DNA from: Incurvaria masculella | Lineage: Eukaryota; Arthropoda; Insecta; Lepidoptera; Incurvariidae | NCBI GenBank assembly: GCA_946894095.1 | Contig: OX335650.1 | Span: forward strand, 5,518,001 to 5,582,000 | Length of the DNA: 64,000 nucleotides | Direction: 5' to 3' | The notes under the pieces: generated by a model | Told to the model about the DNA's origin: nothing | What the model saw: the letters and a program-made list of their open reading frames with translations, nothing else | The model's database searches: none | Shown here: positions 23,166 through 33,940 of the stretch, piece by piece | Numbering within the stretch: position 1 is the first letter of the stretch | Layout: every line of letters begins with the position of its first letter | Program-made: the position numbers and the translations under genes

Positions 23166-23942
23166 GATATGACCCAATTAAAATGCTCCAATACTAAACA
23201 TTTTTAAAACAGATGACTTTGCTAGTCAACTTTACTTAAGTTTTCTGATTTTTTATAAGCATGTATTTACCATTTATTCTTGGCAAGATTACACTCGTCG
23301 ATCTCTGTGAGTTATACATGCATATAGGTACGACAGCGCAATATTTCGCCATATCCACTTTCGCAGATGGGCATGAAAGGGTTAACTCATTTGGGGAAAA
23401 TTTAACACGTTCCCTTGTTCAGTCCCTACAATTAAGTGTCTCCAGACCGGCGCCACAGTGTAAGTGCCCATTTAATTGTGCTTGCTCAAGTATGGTTATT
23501 TATTACTGTTTTAGTCAGGGTTTGGAATACTTTGCATTGAATTTTTGTATAGACAAATTGTTATCTATTTTCTTTTTGCTTCACTTTAGTAACCTGTGTT
23601 TCTTAGATAAACAAATCAATTTGTCTTTGAGAAAGTAGGTACATTGTTTTTGTATGCATACATAGCACGTATGTATATTATTAACTTTAGATGTATGGTA
23701 TGGAATATATGCATTGGAAAAAAAATGTAGTTTCCTCCTAAAAATGATATAATATATTTTTGGGAACAAGTTATTTTTAACATCAATTTACATTCAGCTT
23801 TGAAAACATAGACACAACTGTATCATATTTTATTTTATTTGACAATCTGACAGGACACCGGATACGTTTACATATATGAACATGTAAATGTAATAAGAAT
23901 ACCTAAGACACTTTGTTCCTATTAAATGTTTGCACAGAATGG
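23166..23942. other. Unannotated stretch
   Basis: AT-rich. The 125-codon frame at 23261 has no recognisable domain and AT-driven composition, so I do not call it a gene. Confidence 0.4.
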
Positions 23943-23955
23943 AAAAACATAATTA

Positions 23956-24219
23956 TTTTATGTATTTAATGGATACGACATTACCGTTATCTCATTAATT
24001 TGAGTTTCAGCGACATCTACATTTTAAGCATTGTAATCAGATTTTGAAAATAATCTGAAAAAGTATTGGTCGTGACATTCGTCGGAAGCAGGACATGAAC
24101 CTGCGACCTTTGGATTACATGTCCACTGCTCTAAACCAACTGAGCTATCCCGACAATTTTTTTTTTCAAAATCTGATTACAATGCTTAAAATGTAGATGT
24201 CGCTGAAACTCAAATTAAT
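23956..24219 (-). mobile_element. tRNA-containing inverted-repeat element with 13-bp flanking repeats
   Basis: Positions 23994-24050 and 24163-24219 are perfect 57-bp inverted repeats (left starts ATTAATTTGAGTTTCAGCGA). Between them, on the minus strand, sits a 74-nt tRNA-like sequence. The 264-bp unit is bounded by an exact 13-bp direct repeat, AAAAACATAATTA, at 23943-23955 and 24220-24232, which looks like a target-site duplication of the length produced by LINE-driven insertion. The right arm touches its repeat directly; 38 bp separate the left repeat from the left arm. The identical arms suggest a recent origin or gene-conversion-like upkeep. No coding capacity. Confidence 0.75.
24081..24154 (-). 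tRNA. tRNA-like sequence, Thr(UGU)-like, probably SINE-type
   Basis: Folds on the minus strand as a cloverleaf of 74 nt. The acceptor stem GTCGGGA/TTCCGAC pairs over 7 bp with one G-T. The D arm is GCTC/GAGC and the T arm GCAGG/CCTGC. Box A is TAGCTCAGTTGG and box B GGTTCATGTCC (consensus GGTTCGANTCC, so CATGT is off-consensus). The anticodon loop CATGTAA gives TGT at the anticodon position but has A, not the invariant T, at position 33, and the first anticodon-stem pair is mismatched. A TTTTT stretch (plus 24058-24062) lies about 20 nt past the 3' end and could stop Pol III. These defects and the inverted-repeat setting argue against a working tRNA gene. Confidence 0.6.
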
Positions 24220-24232
24220 AAAAACATAATTA

Positions 24233-24714
24233 CTTTACACTGATACCTAAAGACTCAATACTATCAAGACTATCAATAAAGACTAACGCTAAAGAATCAA
24301 TATAAATACAGGTTGTGCATGATTGACCAAAAAACATATTAGCAGGTTAGTCGGGTCATATGCAATTTTTGACTTATGAAACCTTCTGTCTGATATCACC
24401 TGGTATCGAGATATTTTTTTTTGCTTTAAGTATTTTTGATAATTACCAAAATCTCTGCTTTAAACACTTGTAACTTTTTTTTATTAAATACGATAAATTA
24501 TGGTGTATGATGTATGGTGGATTCAATGAAAATTATAATTTGATGAAGTAATGTAATAACATGAAAGTAAAAATATATGCGGAGTAAGTTTGGCAAGGCA
24601 AACACACCTATGTATAAAAAAAACTATACGAAGCCTCGTAAAACCAGTAACTTTAACAGTCTTTTCTTTTGGGTAGAAATACATCATCACATTGATTAAA
24701 ATAATCCCTATAAT
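24233..24714. other. Unannotated stretch
   Basis: AT-rich; part of the minus-strand 123-codon frame (24523-24894) lies here. No recognised domain. Confidence 0.35.
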
Positions 24715-24892
24715 ACTTTTGAGATTACCGCGGTCGTTGAACATGTTCGAAAACTTAGAGCTTTTCACGCGGCGGGAGGAGACATTCTCCAAAGATTCTA
24801 GCTGATCGTTCAGCCTGTTGTCAAGGAGGCAGCCGCCACGTTCGTACGCAGCAGCCGACTGACGGTGCACGAAAAGCCGTAAGTTTTCAAAC
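24715..24892 (-). repeat. Repeat with GAGATTACCGCGG...GGCGGGAGGAGAC, copy 1
   Basis: Shares AGATTACCGCGGT, CACGCGGCGGGAGGAGACAT and spacing with 61592-61672. On the minus strand the shared part could encode VSSRR...FN.RGNLKS, conserved between the copies, but copy 2 has an in-frame stop. An inverted pair (GTTCGAAAACTTAGAGCTTT at about 24746 and its near-complement at about 24870-24892) and a 13-bp repeat AATCCCTATAATA at both edges (24702-24714, 24893-24905) suggest a mobile unit. Confidence 0.5.
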
Positions 24893-24905
24893 AAATCCCT
24901 ATAAT

Positions 24906-27194
24906 ATTGACAACAATTTATTTATGGCCATCTTATACTTGTTAAGGCGCCTATATACCATAGCGTAAATTTAAGAATACGCGCGGCGGAATCTAGCCAG
25001 TGCCATCATGTCATCGGGAGGGTACGCACGTTTCGCGCGCTCCGTCCTCACTCCAAAAATCAGCAAGAACACTTGTTTCCCGAACGACTAGTCTCATTTT
25101 GTGGAATTCCTTTATTTAGAAGATTTTTTAACAGCAGGGGGGATGTGTACCTCGTTATGACTAAAAGGAATAAGTTGTTGTTAATTTCATTCTTCTAAAT
25201 ATATAAAAAAAAAAAAATTGCTTTGAAAGGTAAAAATGGTCCTGTTAGAAATATTTTTTATTTCGACGATTATACAAGTGTTTTGGACAAAATGGCGATG
25301 TGTTCCTTCGCAAAACGTACATTCTATAAGCTCGGTTTTTGTTCAATGTTTAACACCTAAAGGCTTTACTGTAATCAACTACAGAAAAACGTTCATTTTT
25401 TGGTATTTATTCCCCTTAATGCTTCCATAGTTTACGAGCAATAGTACAAAGCATAATTAGGAAGTTCGCTAGTGCCCTGTTCATACTGTGCCCACGCCTT
25501 ACCCCGCGCCGCGCCCCGCCGCGATGTCGCTAGCGTCGAAGCGGTGGACTCGTTTAATTATTACAGACTCGTGGTTAGGCATGATCGTATTGAATAGGAT
25601 AAAGGATTAAATTTATAGGCCGTTTGCGGCTGCGAATTGTTCGGGCACATCGGATTTGTTCAATCTTCACACAATCCCTCAGCAGCCACGACTACAATAT
25701 TTACCTCACATTTTAAGAAAATGAAAATCCATAAAATTGTAGCTGAGGTTCCCGGCGCCGCTCGAATCAGTTTCGTTTTGGAAATTCATTAAAAAAAATA
25801 TGGATCTCGAAAATAAGATCAAATAGTAAATCTAAATCATTAATCACTCAAACACGCACGAAATATATCATTAGAACAAAAGAATAGTGCGAATAAAAAT
25901 TTTTTAAAGATCATTTTAAAATATTGATTCAAACTTTACAATTTAGCCCAGAGGTTTTCAAGCTTATTTCGTCTACCGCCCACTTCGAGAAATTATAATT
26001 TTTTACCGTCCCCTCACTTTGAAACACATAAGAAACGCAATAGTACTTCGAATTTATTTAAATTATAAATTATAAATAAATAATTTATTCGTAGCGTGCC
26101 ATATGAGCGTACTATTATTTTTATATTCTATTTATAGTCTGGGTGGTAAAAGGGCCAATGGGAAATGGGGGGGGGGGAGGGTTGGAAGCAATTTTGGGGC
26201 AATGGCTGATTTGTGTTTTTCTAATATTTTAAATTAAAGTACTTGCTAATTCGACGAATTATTTGTTTTTTACAATCAAGACGGACGGGACTATGGTTCC
26301 CACTTGGCTTTCAGTGGGAATAGTGTCTCCCTTTCCTTATAACCTTATGGTCGGTCATTGCAGAAAAACACAAATCAGCCATTGCCCTGTAAACCGCTTC
26401 AACGCCCCCCGATTTCCTCTGGGCCCTTTACCGCCTGCCTGTAGGCTGTCAGTGCCTACTTTGAGAAGGACTGATTTAGACGAATCTTGATCTCGACGAC
26501 TTTTGATCAATATTGTATTTTTGATACATCACGTATTACTAATAATTCGCTTAGAGAAGTTAGAACATTCCAAAGGGCACGTATTGGCAATGGTTGCCTG
26601 GTCCACGGCATGCAGCGGGGTGAATTAGCGCACATGCAGGCGGCAAAAGTGCAACCGGTGTGCGGCCTGTGTGCACTCGTCGGGTGAATTTAATTGCGTA
26701 TTAATTTTCGAGCCGGTCGGGCGTAAGCTTCTATTGAATTCAGGCGCCGGCTGAAAATTAAATTCCACACGTCTCTAATGAAAAAGCTCATAAATGTAAA
26801 TTGGCTCCCATGTTTGCGCTTTAAGGTTACAAACTCGGTTTCGGCGCGTCGGAAACTTTGCTAATTTATATTCATATTTAAGCTCGACGAACGAAGTACG
26901 GCCGGCACCGTCAAACTTCCGAGCGGAATCTCTGATAAACACGATGGGAGCTTTCCAGATACGTTTGATTAATATTGTTGAAGTTGAAGCGGAAAACTAG
27001 CGCAGCTTAAGGTGCCAATTTGTTCACCTCACTATGCCAAGCGCCTGCCAATGCGAGCAGTTTAACTTTGTCTATTATCTAGACAGTTAGCAGAAAGTTG
27101 TATAGTCTGATTTGCATAGATTTTCGTTGCATCGCTTTGAATGGCTGTGTAAACATATGCAGCAGGACTTTTCCCTCTCAACTCTACTACATAG
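24906..27194. other. Unannotated stretch with GC-rich segment
   Basis: No gene recognised. Contains a short GC-rich patch near 25497-25535, a family G scrap (25737-25775), a G-run (26167-26176) and a GC-rich, apparently single-copy segment from about 26580 to 26960 with many TAAT cores, which is a candidate regulatory region. Confidence 0.35.
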
Positions 27195-27370
27195 TTCGGG
27201 GAAGGGACCTACAGTTTTACTACATGGATCTCGATCCATGGAACAGCTCGCATTCGTGAAGAAATGAACTTATCCAACTCAGAAAGAGAAATATAGTGGT
27301 GCATGAACGGGGCGGGGTAATTCTGACATATAAGGAAAAGCCCTGCATTCCTGAGCTACGAGCCGCTAGT
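27195..27370 (-). mobile_element. SINE copy, 5' half with tRNA-type head
   Basis: Plus text AAGGGACCTACAGTTTTACT, CATGGAACAGCTCGCATTCG, TGGTGCATGAACGGGGCGGG and the head end CTGAGCTACGAGCCGCTA. The box B region is diverged (GGGTAATTCTGAC). Confidence 0.7.
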
Positions 27371-27686
27371 TTCTACGATCTGCTTTCGACTTATTGCTTC
27401 TTACATTACCGATTATCCTGCATCCGTAAATTTTGACAGTCCCATGAATATGTGCATGACTCCATGCACCGTAGATGAGTACCCGCCTTTACACTTGAGA
27501 GGCGGGGGTATGCGGGGCCGCGCGGGGCCTGCGGGGCGGGGCGGGTCTGCAGGTGTCGCCAGCACGTGACCAGCGACGCTGTATCTTGGAAAATATGGGA
27601 ACACCCTTATTGCGACGGTAGAAGAAATATCTTTTTCGTATTTTAGGAATTTGCTTTTAGGGGTAAAATACATGTTTTATGTTTGT
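27371..27686. other. Unannotated stretch with GC-rich run
   Basis: A short GC-rich run (about 27495-27552, GGGGCCGCGCGGGGCC type) inside AT-rich sequence. No gene recognised. Confidence 0.35.
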
Positions 27687-27850
27687 CATGACATATGGCG
27701 CACGCCAGGCCCTCAAAGAGATGCCCGACGGCCATGGGCTTTCGAACTGTCATTGGGGCCGCCAGCCAGGTGATTCTTCACGCCATGTTGGAAAGACCAC
27801 AAGTTGTACTTTGCGGTAAATACCTCAGCTGGTTCGCGACCATTTCAAAA
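27687..27850. repeat. Repeat family D, copy 2
   Basis: ATATGGCGCACGCCAGGCCC, GATGCCCGACGGCCATGGGC, TTTCGAACT, CAGGTGATTCTTCACGCCAT and AGTTGTACTTTGCGG follow the order of 13910-14120. Confidence 0.65.
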
Positions 27851-28052
27851 AGAAAATGTTTCATATGGGTCATTAAATTTCTGTTGTAATATTTTGAAAA
27901 GGATTTTGAAAATAAAAACTCGAACCATACGACGAAACCGACATGCGTACAGGACTTTGTTTATTATTTTACGAAAAACCGGCACGGCAAAATGTAATCG
28001 GTGCTGACGTGAATTTATCAATCGTCAACTTTTCCGGAGGAAACTATTTCAC

Positions 28053-28885
28053 GCAGCTTATTACCGCTTTTGTGGAACGTGCCGAGACCACTACGCGAGC
28101 TAGGGTTGCCTCCCCAACGAAAATACTCTCAGACATATTTAATATTTTTAGGTCCGGTTGCATGAAGAGGTATTAATCCCAAAAGTAAATCGATATACAA
28201 ATGATTATATACGTCACTTTTCTTATATTTACGTTTTACAAAATGATGAATGTTTGACTCATTTTTATTTGAGTCTTTTTTTACCGGGCCTTCGCTTTAT
28301 GTGAAATGTAAAAAAAGCCTTACTGAGCCTAGGTAGATTAAACCATAACCCTAGCATAGCTCGCTGTGCTTACAAGACGCACAAAGTGTGGGAGTGAGAC
28401 GTCAACTCAAGTACCACTACCGCGAGTTAGAGGGTGATGGAACACGTCTGCCCGATGAGACGACTTCTGAAATCGTTAAGAGTACATTGGAGTATCTAGT
28501 TTTCCTTAAAAAAGGATGGTGACCTGTGTATTTATAGATTGACTATAGATAGATAGAGAAAAACCCGGAAAAAACGGATTTTTTATAGTAAATGAGGGGT
28601 GACCCAATGATTTTTTTGTCGATCCAATTTCTTAACTTTTCCTCAATATTTTTAAGTACAACTTAAAACATAACTTTGGATAATTATTTTGAAGCTACAT
28701 AGTGATTCAGATTTTTTTTATTTCAATAAAGAAAAAATCAGTACATTTTATATGAAACGATTTTGGTCTCGTCCAGTTGACTCTGTTTGTTTATCTATCT
28801 ATATATTCTATACCTATGGATTAAACACAGCTTGTTGGCGCTTTTGTGAAACGTGCCAGTACCGCTACGTGAGTTAGGGCTACCT
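28053..28885. repeat. Paralogous block F, copy 2, between ~60-bp direct repeats
   Basis: 28371-28830 aligns with 9350-9800. The block is bracketed by related direct repeats at 28053-28112 and 28828-28885 (CGCTTTTGTGRAACGTGCC then ACSTGAGYTAGGG-like), about 80% alike by eye, which could be remnants of long terminal or tandem units. Confidence 0.5.
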
Positions 28886-28962
28886 GTAAACGTGTATTCC
28901 ATACAAAACACGTACAATATTAAAAAATATCAGTTTAAAGCTATAATGAACATAGGTTTGCA

Positions 28963-29080
28963 GTTTCAGTTTCAGTTTCTTTATTTCCTCCATTAGATGT
29001 ATATTACACACTCGGATTCGTCATTTTTTTTCCTGTCGGTTCGATTACTTCTGGCGAAGAAGAGCCGACCAGAAACTTCG
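28963..29080 (-). mobile_element. Non-LTR retrotransposon 3' end fragment
   Basis: On the minus strand AATAAAG is followed by AAACTGAAACTGAAACTG, a poly(A) signal running into a GAAACT tandem repeat. This is the typical 3' terminus of CR1/jockey-group LINEs. No coding sequence is recognised upstream, so it is a short 5'-truncated copy. Confidence 0.5.
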
Positions 29081-31077
29081 TCAGGTTGGTCATTGTATTA
29101 TTATTTTTTCCAGTGATACTTACAAACTAGTTTACTAGTTTATTAGTTTAGTGATTGATTGATTACTACTGCTCACAAAGAACATTATTATAAGAACATT
29201 ATATACATTGGTGAGGAGCAAACTCTTGACTACTATAATGACATCTTATTCTAAATTAATAGGAATTATGATCTAAATTATTCAGGTGTAAAAAGCCACC
29301 GTAATTTTTGATACAAGGTAATATCAAATTAAATATAAGTTAGTAAATAAACAAATTCATACTACAATGTAGTACCCATGTCAGAGAAAATAATAATAAT
29401 AGAAAAAAAACATTGTGCCGGGTTGTGCCGTTTGTCGGCACAACCCTGAGAAAGGCACGAACGGCCAGCTTATTACGAGCATCGACGGGTGAAGTTGAGG
29501 AAAGGCCTCCCTTGCAACATGTGCGCAACTACGACCAGCAGTTTAGTAGAATGCGACGACAAATAGTTCCCTAAACGACGGAATTCTCCATTGATCACTT
29601 CGCCGACATGGATCGCGCGAAATGATTCCAATTTTTTTCTATTTCCCGCCATTTTCGTTCGCGCTTATTCCTTTCATATTTCTTGTGATTTATCGGGGCA
29701 ATATCTCTGAGCACGTATGCGCTGTAATTTTGTGTCGCAGGTGTGATGAAATTTGTCTTCAACGGCTATGGATTTAGATATACTATGTAACATTTCATTT
29801 TATTTATCGATTCAATATTAATTTTAAATTCCGAATGGATTCATCATTATTTGTACAATGGTTGATTAAGCAATGAGGTTGGTTTTAATGTGTTTTAAGA
29901 AAATAACAGAAATATATTTTATTTTTGCTACACATAATTATGCTCGCACGTGTGGACTAAGTTAAAAAATGAGAAGATATTTAATTCGTCACAACACACA
30001 GGTACAAAACCAAATAATAAACATGAAAAAATATAAGAGTACACAATTTGAACATTTCAAGTTCATTGATGTATTGATCTATGAATGTAGGATTTTTAAA
30101 TGTTTGATAAATGGCATCAGTCTCAGCTGGCTCGTATAAAACTGCGAAGCTAGTTTTATTTATTTATTTATTTATTTATTTATTGTAAAACTTACAGCTT
30201 ATTCACAATTAATATACAAAAATGGACAATGTAATTGTCAAAAGCCGAAAACATGTTTTCACAGATAAAATTTACAATTTCAGTTGACTGCTATCTTAGC
30301 GTAAATAACCTTACATAAATCTAAACTTAAATTAAACATGGAAATGAGCATACGTATATAATTGAGCGAATATTAAGTTTTAAAAATGTGAGAGGGTGTG
30401 GGTTGGTGTCGAATTAATATATATATATAATTAATATATATATAAATATATATATATATATAAAAGATATATATAATATAGATAATAGAATTCGTTTAAG
30501 ACGAATCCCTACTATTACTCTCTTTAAAAATGGAAGTTTGCGTTTACGCAGCACCAGTCTTCGGTGTTTATGTGTTCCGTCTCTTGTATCACGGAGAATG
30601 CCCTAATAAGTTAAACAACAAAATGTTGCTATCATCCTTCAACTATCGAACAACCTTGTTGGTGAAACTAAAGAAATACATACAGACTCACTTTATTGTG
30701 CTATTTCATACAATAATACAAGTGTTTCATTAGCATTCAAACACAGAACTTATTGAATCCAGAGATCTAAATCTTTGATTCAATCTCACATACGGAAATT
30801 CACAGGGGCGGACTAGACTTATCACTAACGATTTCTTTTAGCCAACCTTTAAAATTTGTGAGTGATGCATAAAAGGTGACACATTAATACATACACGGAT
30901 ATCAGCATCACCTTTAAGCGAATAGATATAGATGCATCATATACAATTTTGATTTAATGAAGTGGTTTGAAGTTAAATCCAAAAAATAAATAGGTAAATG
31001 ATAGATGACACCGAGGACTTTACCGATCGGCTTTCGTTAGGCCATAATGTCTTTGCGTAATCTATGGCTGTGTGGTT
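29081..31077. other. Unannotated stretch with AT microsatellites
   Basis: No gene recognised. 30157-30183 is a (TTTA) run which, read on the minus strand after AATAAA, may be another LINE tail. 30416-30484 is a TA-rich microsatellite. The 67-codon frame at 30530 has no motif. Confidence 0.4.
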
Positions 31078-31437
31078 CTATGTAATGTGCATGACCCTAG
31101 TCCTATCCTTGTTCCCCGTAAACATATGTCCCTCTCTCTCTTTCACCTGATGTAGCGAAGATTGACAGCGTCGGCTGAAAAGGCTGAAAGGCCCAGCTTT
31201 CAGTGCAATTTTTGATACCGCGATGCACAGATACGCCATGTCATCGTTGCACCGGTTCCCGCCAAAACTATCTCGCCGCCGCCTGACCCTTAGGTACCCA
31301 GGAGTACCTCGCCAGTACCGCGTGTGCTCAAAACCTACGAACAATCCAAAGGACTTTCTGTGCTCTTCATCGTCGAGGACGCAGCGTTCCTGAACCGCAT
31401 CCTGTGGGAGAAGGAGTAGCATGGTGGCCACCCGCAC
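31078..31437 (-). other. 119-codon open frame, unknown
   Basis: Open frame over a GC-balanced segment that stands out from its AT-rich flanks. The predicted peptide has an RRRRD basic run and several cysteines but no domain I recognise, no signal peptide and no splice context. It may be a repeat or regulatory segment and not a gene. Confidence 0.2.
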
Positions 31438-31764
31438 ACGTCAGGAAGTCTCTTTCGTGGTGAGTCGTCCCACCTTCTTTTATCCTAACCCCTAGACGAT
31501 TGTGCATTGCATAGGACCACATACCATTTATTTTTGCGAAACTATAAACCCAGCGACGTACCCGCGCTACCAGGCTTTATCTCGAGTAATAATTTTGACA
31601 TTATTTTTAAAATAATGGATTGATGGAGAGGTTTTTATGGAGCACGGCAGTTAATTAGCATCGACCGTAAACGAATGTAAGCACAGACTTGGCGTGTAAC
31701 GGTGAACTCCTAGGATATTGTCAACGGTAGAACGAAGCGTAAGGGGGAACGGAAGAACGTCTAA

Positions 31765-32385
31765 TATGCAGATCGTATAATGTCATATTTTAACAAAATT
31801 TTAAAACCATGTACAACGTGTAATCGGCAGATCGTATAATTTTATACGTAGTGCATGAAGAAGTTTAAAAAATAAAATTACTTATTTCTCCATGCATAAC
31901 GTATAATAGTCACAACGTATAATATTATAATCTTTATTTAACAAAAAAATAAAACCATGCATATCATATAATCCAAAAACTTTTCATACGATAAGCGCCC
32001 TTATGTATATACATTTAAAGCGTATACTCGCACGTGACGTTTCGACCGTCTCAATTAGCGTAAGGAGGCCTTTCGAAATTGTAGCAAATATCGATTCGTA
32101 GCAATTTCAGCCTTAAATGTATCGTTATTAGGGCGCTTTATGCAGTGCTTCTTGGCATATTATACGTTCTGCATGGTTTTCTTTTTTTGTGAATTCATGT
32201 TAGGAATATTATACGTTGTGACTATTATACGTTCTGCTTGATGCAAAGAGTTGATTTTTTTTAAAACTTTATTCATGCACAACGTATAACATTATACGTT
32301 CTGAATATTATACGATATGCATGGTTTTCATTTTTTGGAAAAAAAAACTATTATACGTTGTGAATATTATACGTAGTGAATACGA
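31765..32385. mobile_element. Near-palindromic element with CGTATAAT motif array
   Basis: The two halves are reverse complements of each other at roughly 70-75% by eye, pairing from the edges inward to AAGCGCCCTTATG (about 31995-32007) and its complement at 32127-32139. The octamer CGTATAAT occurs exactly at 31774, 31833, 31900 and 31916, and as ATTATACG at 32159, 32208, 32224, 32291, 32307, 32350 and 32366, with further near matches. Motif-bearing blocks are separated by AAAACCATGCA-type spacers. Repeated subterminal motifs in inverted order are typical of transposase binding arrays, but I cannot assign a superfamily. No coding frame. Confidence 0.7.
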
Positions 32386-32650
32386 CTCAAGCGTAATGCC
32401 ATGACCGCTGGAAGCGGAAAGAAGAAACATGAAAACATCTACATCGAAGGTACTCAGAGGTATTGGAGTTTTTAAATACCTCTTAAAAACAGTCAAGTTT
32501 TGACTGTGTCTATGTGGACGCACAAGTTGTAATTTCAACTTAGACCTTATGCAAATGATAAATCAATCGGGTATCGAAATATGAGAAATGATTCAATTTT
32601 CCTGGAAGAACTTCAGTCTATTCCAAATAGCAGCCATCCGCATTATAAAG

Positions 32651-32852
32651 TATCTAAAGGAGGAAGGGGTTGCGCATGCGGACCTACAGTTTTAAATGGA
32701 TTCCGTACCATGGAGCAGTTCGCATTCGTGACGAAATGCACTTATTCAACTCAGAAAAATAAAATAATAAATAATAATAAATTGGTATTTGAACCCCGAC
32801 CTCTGGTATGCAAGGAAAGTCCCCGCGACAGTAGGCTACGAGCCGCTTATGT
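32651..32852 (-). mobile_element. SINE copy with tRNA-type head
   Basis: Plus text GGACCTACAGTTTTAAATGG, ATTCCGTACCATGGAGCAGT, TCGCATTCGTGACGAAATGC, TTTGAACCCCGACCTCTGG, TAGGCTACGAGCCGCT. On the minus strand this is an A-box-like GTAGCCTACTG and a box B GGGGTTCAAA, head at the high-coordinate end. An AAT-rich expansion sits beside the head. Confidence 0.75.
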
Positions 32853-33292
32853 ACCTTGCATACACTTATTATTTAATTAAATAAAATGGAAACAAAATAA
32901 GTTAGTTTTCATTAACTGTACATAAGTAATAGCAACATATTTTAGAACTAAGACGTGTGGCCGAACAATTTAACTAACATTAGAAGTTGTGAAACTAAAC
33001 GCTAAATCACCTTAGATGTTACCATTCTCTTAAAAAAAGGCATAAAGAACGGTTTTATTATATAAAAATAGTAATAATCTGAAATAACATTTTGTGTCCT
33101 TGCATTTTTCGGCCCAGGCCGAGGTGCGATCCATCAATCCAGACGACAGCTCATTTTGCCGAAACAATAACGCGGCTTGTCACGTGCCCCCATTCACTTC
33201 ATAATACGTTATGATATTACTTCATATTTCTTTTTAAGATTCAGGAATAATAATAAGGAGTCGACCTGATCGATGAGGAAACGATACATTCA
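32853..33292. other. Unannotated stretch
   Basis: AT-rich, with a small GC-balanced part at 33110-33195. Nothing recognised. Confidence 0.4.
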
Positions 33293-33636
33293 TTAAGGAT
33301 GTTCCGACCCAGACAATATTTTTTTACACAGAAAGCAAAAAGTATTGCACTCGTCAAAAATATTAAATATAGCCATAGTAGTTGCAGCGAAAACATATTC
33401 ACAATTTAAGGTTGTTGTAATTGCCGATTAGAAGTTTTACACCGTTAGATGGCGCTGTTAAATAAAAATAGTATTTAAATAAATTGTAACAAAACCAATA
33501 ATCCTGAAATTGTGAAATTGTTTTCGCTGCAAGTAATATGACTATATTAAACTTTTATTATTAATTCGTGGCTTAAAGTGCAATACTTTTTGCGTTATGT
33601 GTGCAAACAACTTTATATTGGTCGGAACAGCCTTAA
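33293..33636. mobile_element. Palindromic MITE, TTAA-bounded, copy 1
   Basis: Left TTAAGGATGTTCCGACC and right GGTCGGAACAGCCTTAA are inverted; inner blocks CAAAAAGTATTGCACT and AGTGCAATACTTTTTGCG, and GCAGCGAAAACAT and TTGTTTTCGCTGC, also pair. Copy 2 is at 52674-53040. TTAA at each edge could be the target-site duplication, as in piggyBac-like elements, but could also be part of the ends. Confidence 0.8.
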
Positions 33637-33639
33637 AGC

Positions 33640-33940
33640 AAAAACCGGCCAAGTGCGAGTCGGACTTGCACACGAAGGGTTCCGTACAAGATTCCAACAA
33701 GATTTGACCAAAGGAAATCACGTTTCTTGTGTGGTGGTACCCTTTAATTTTGATTAATTTGTTGTTATAGTTTCAACAGTAATACGCACTCTGTGAAATT
33801 TTCAGCTGTTTACCTATTACAGTTCATGAGAAGCAGCCCTGTGAAGAAACGGACGGACAAACGGAAGGACGGAGGGATGGACAGCAGAGGCTTAGTAATA
33901 GCGTACCGTTTGGTACCCTTTGGGTATGGAACCCTAAAAA
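33640..33940 (+). repeat. GGAC repeat copy
   Basis: AAAACCGGCCAAGTGCGAGT, CGGACTTGCACACGAAGGGT, GTTATAGTTTCAACAG, TTACAGTTCATGAG, GGACGGAGGGATGGACAGC, AGAGGCTTAGTAATAGC, ending GTATGGAACCCTAAAAA. It starts 4 bp after the MITE. Confidence 0.85.

Noticed and set aside
24081..24154. Functional tRNA-Thr(UGU) gene
   Set aside because: A at position 33, off-consensus box B, a mismatched anticodon stem and the surrounding inverted repeats point to a SINE- or MITE-borne tRNA relic.
31078..31437. Short secreted or nuclear protein gene
   Set aside because: No signal peptide, domain or transcript evidence; the GC-balanced composition could by itself keep the frame open.
33640..33940. GGAC repeat as a tRNA-derived SINE
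   Set aside because: The GGGTTCCGTACC stretch resembles a B box but no A box lies at the right distance, and no terminal inverted repeats are present either; class left open.
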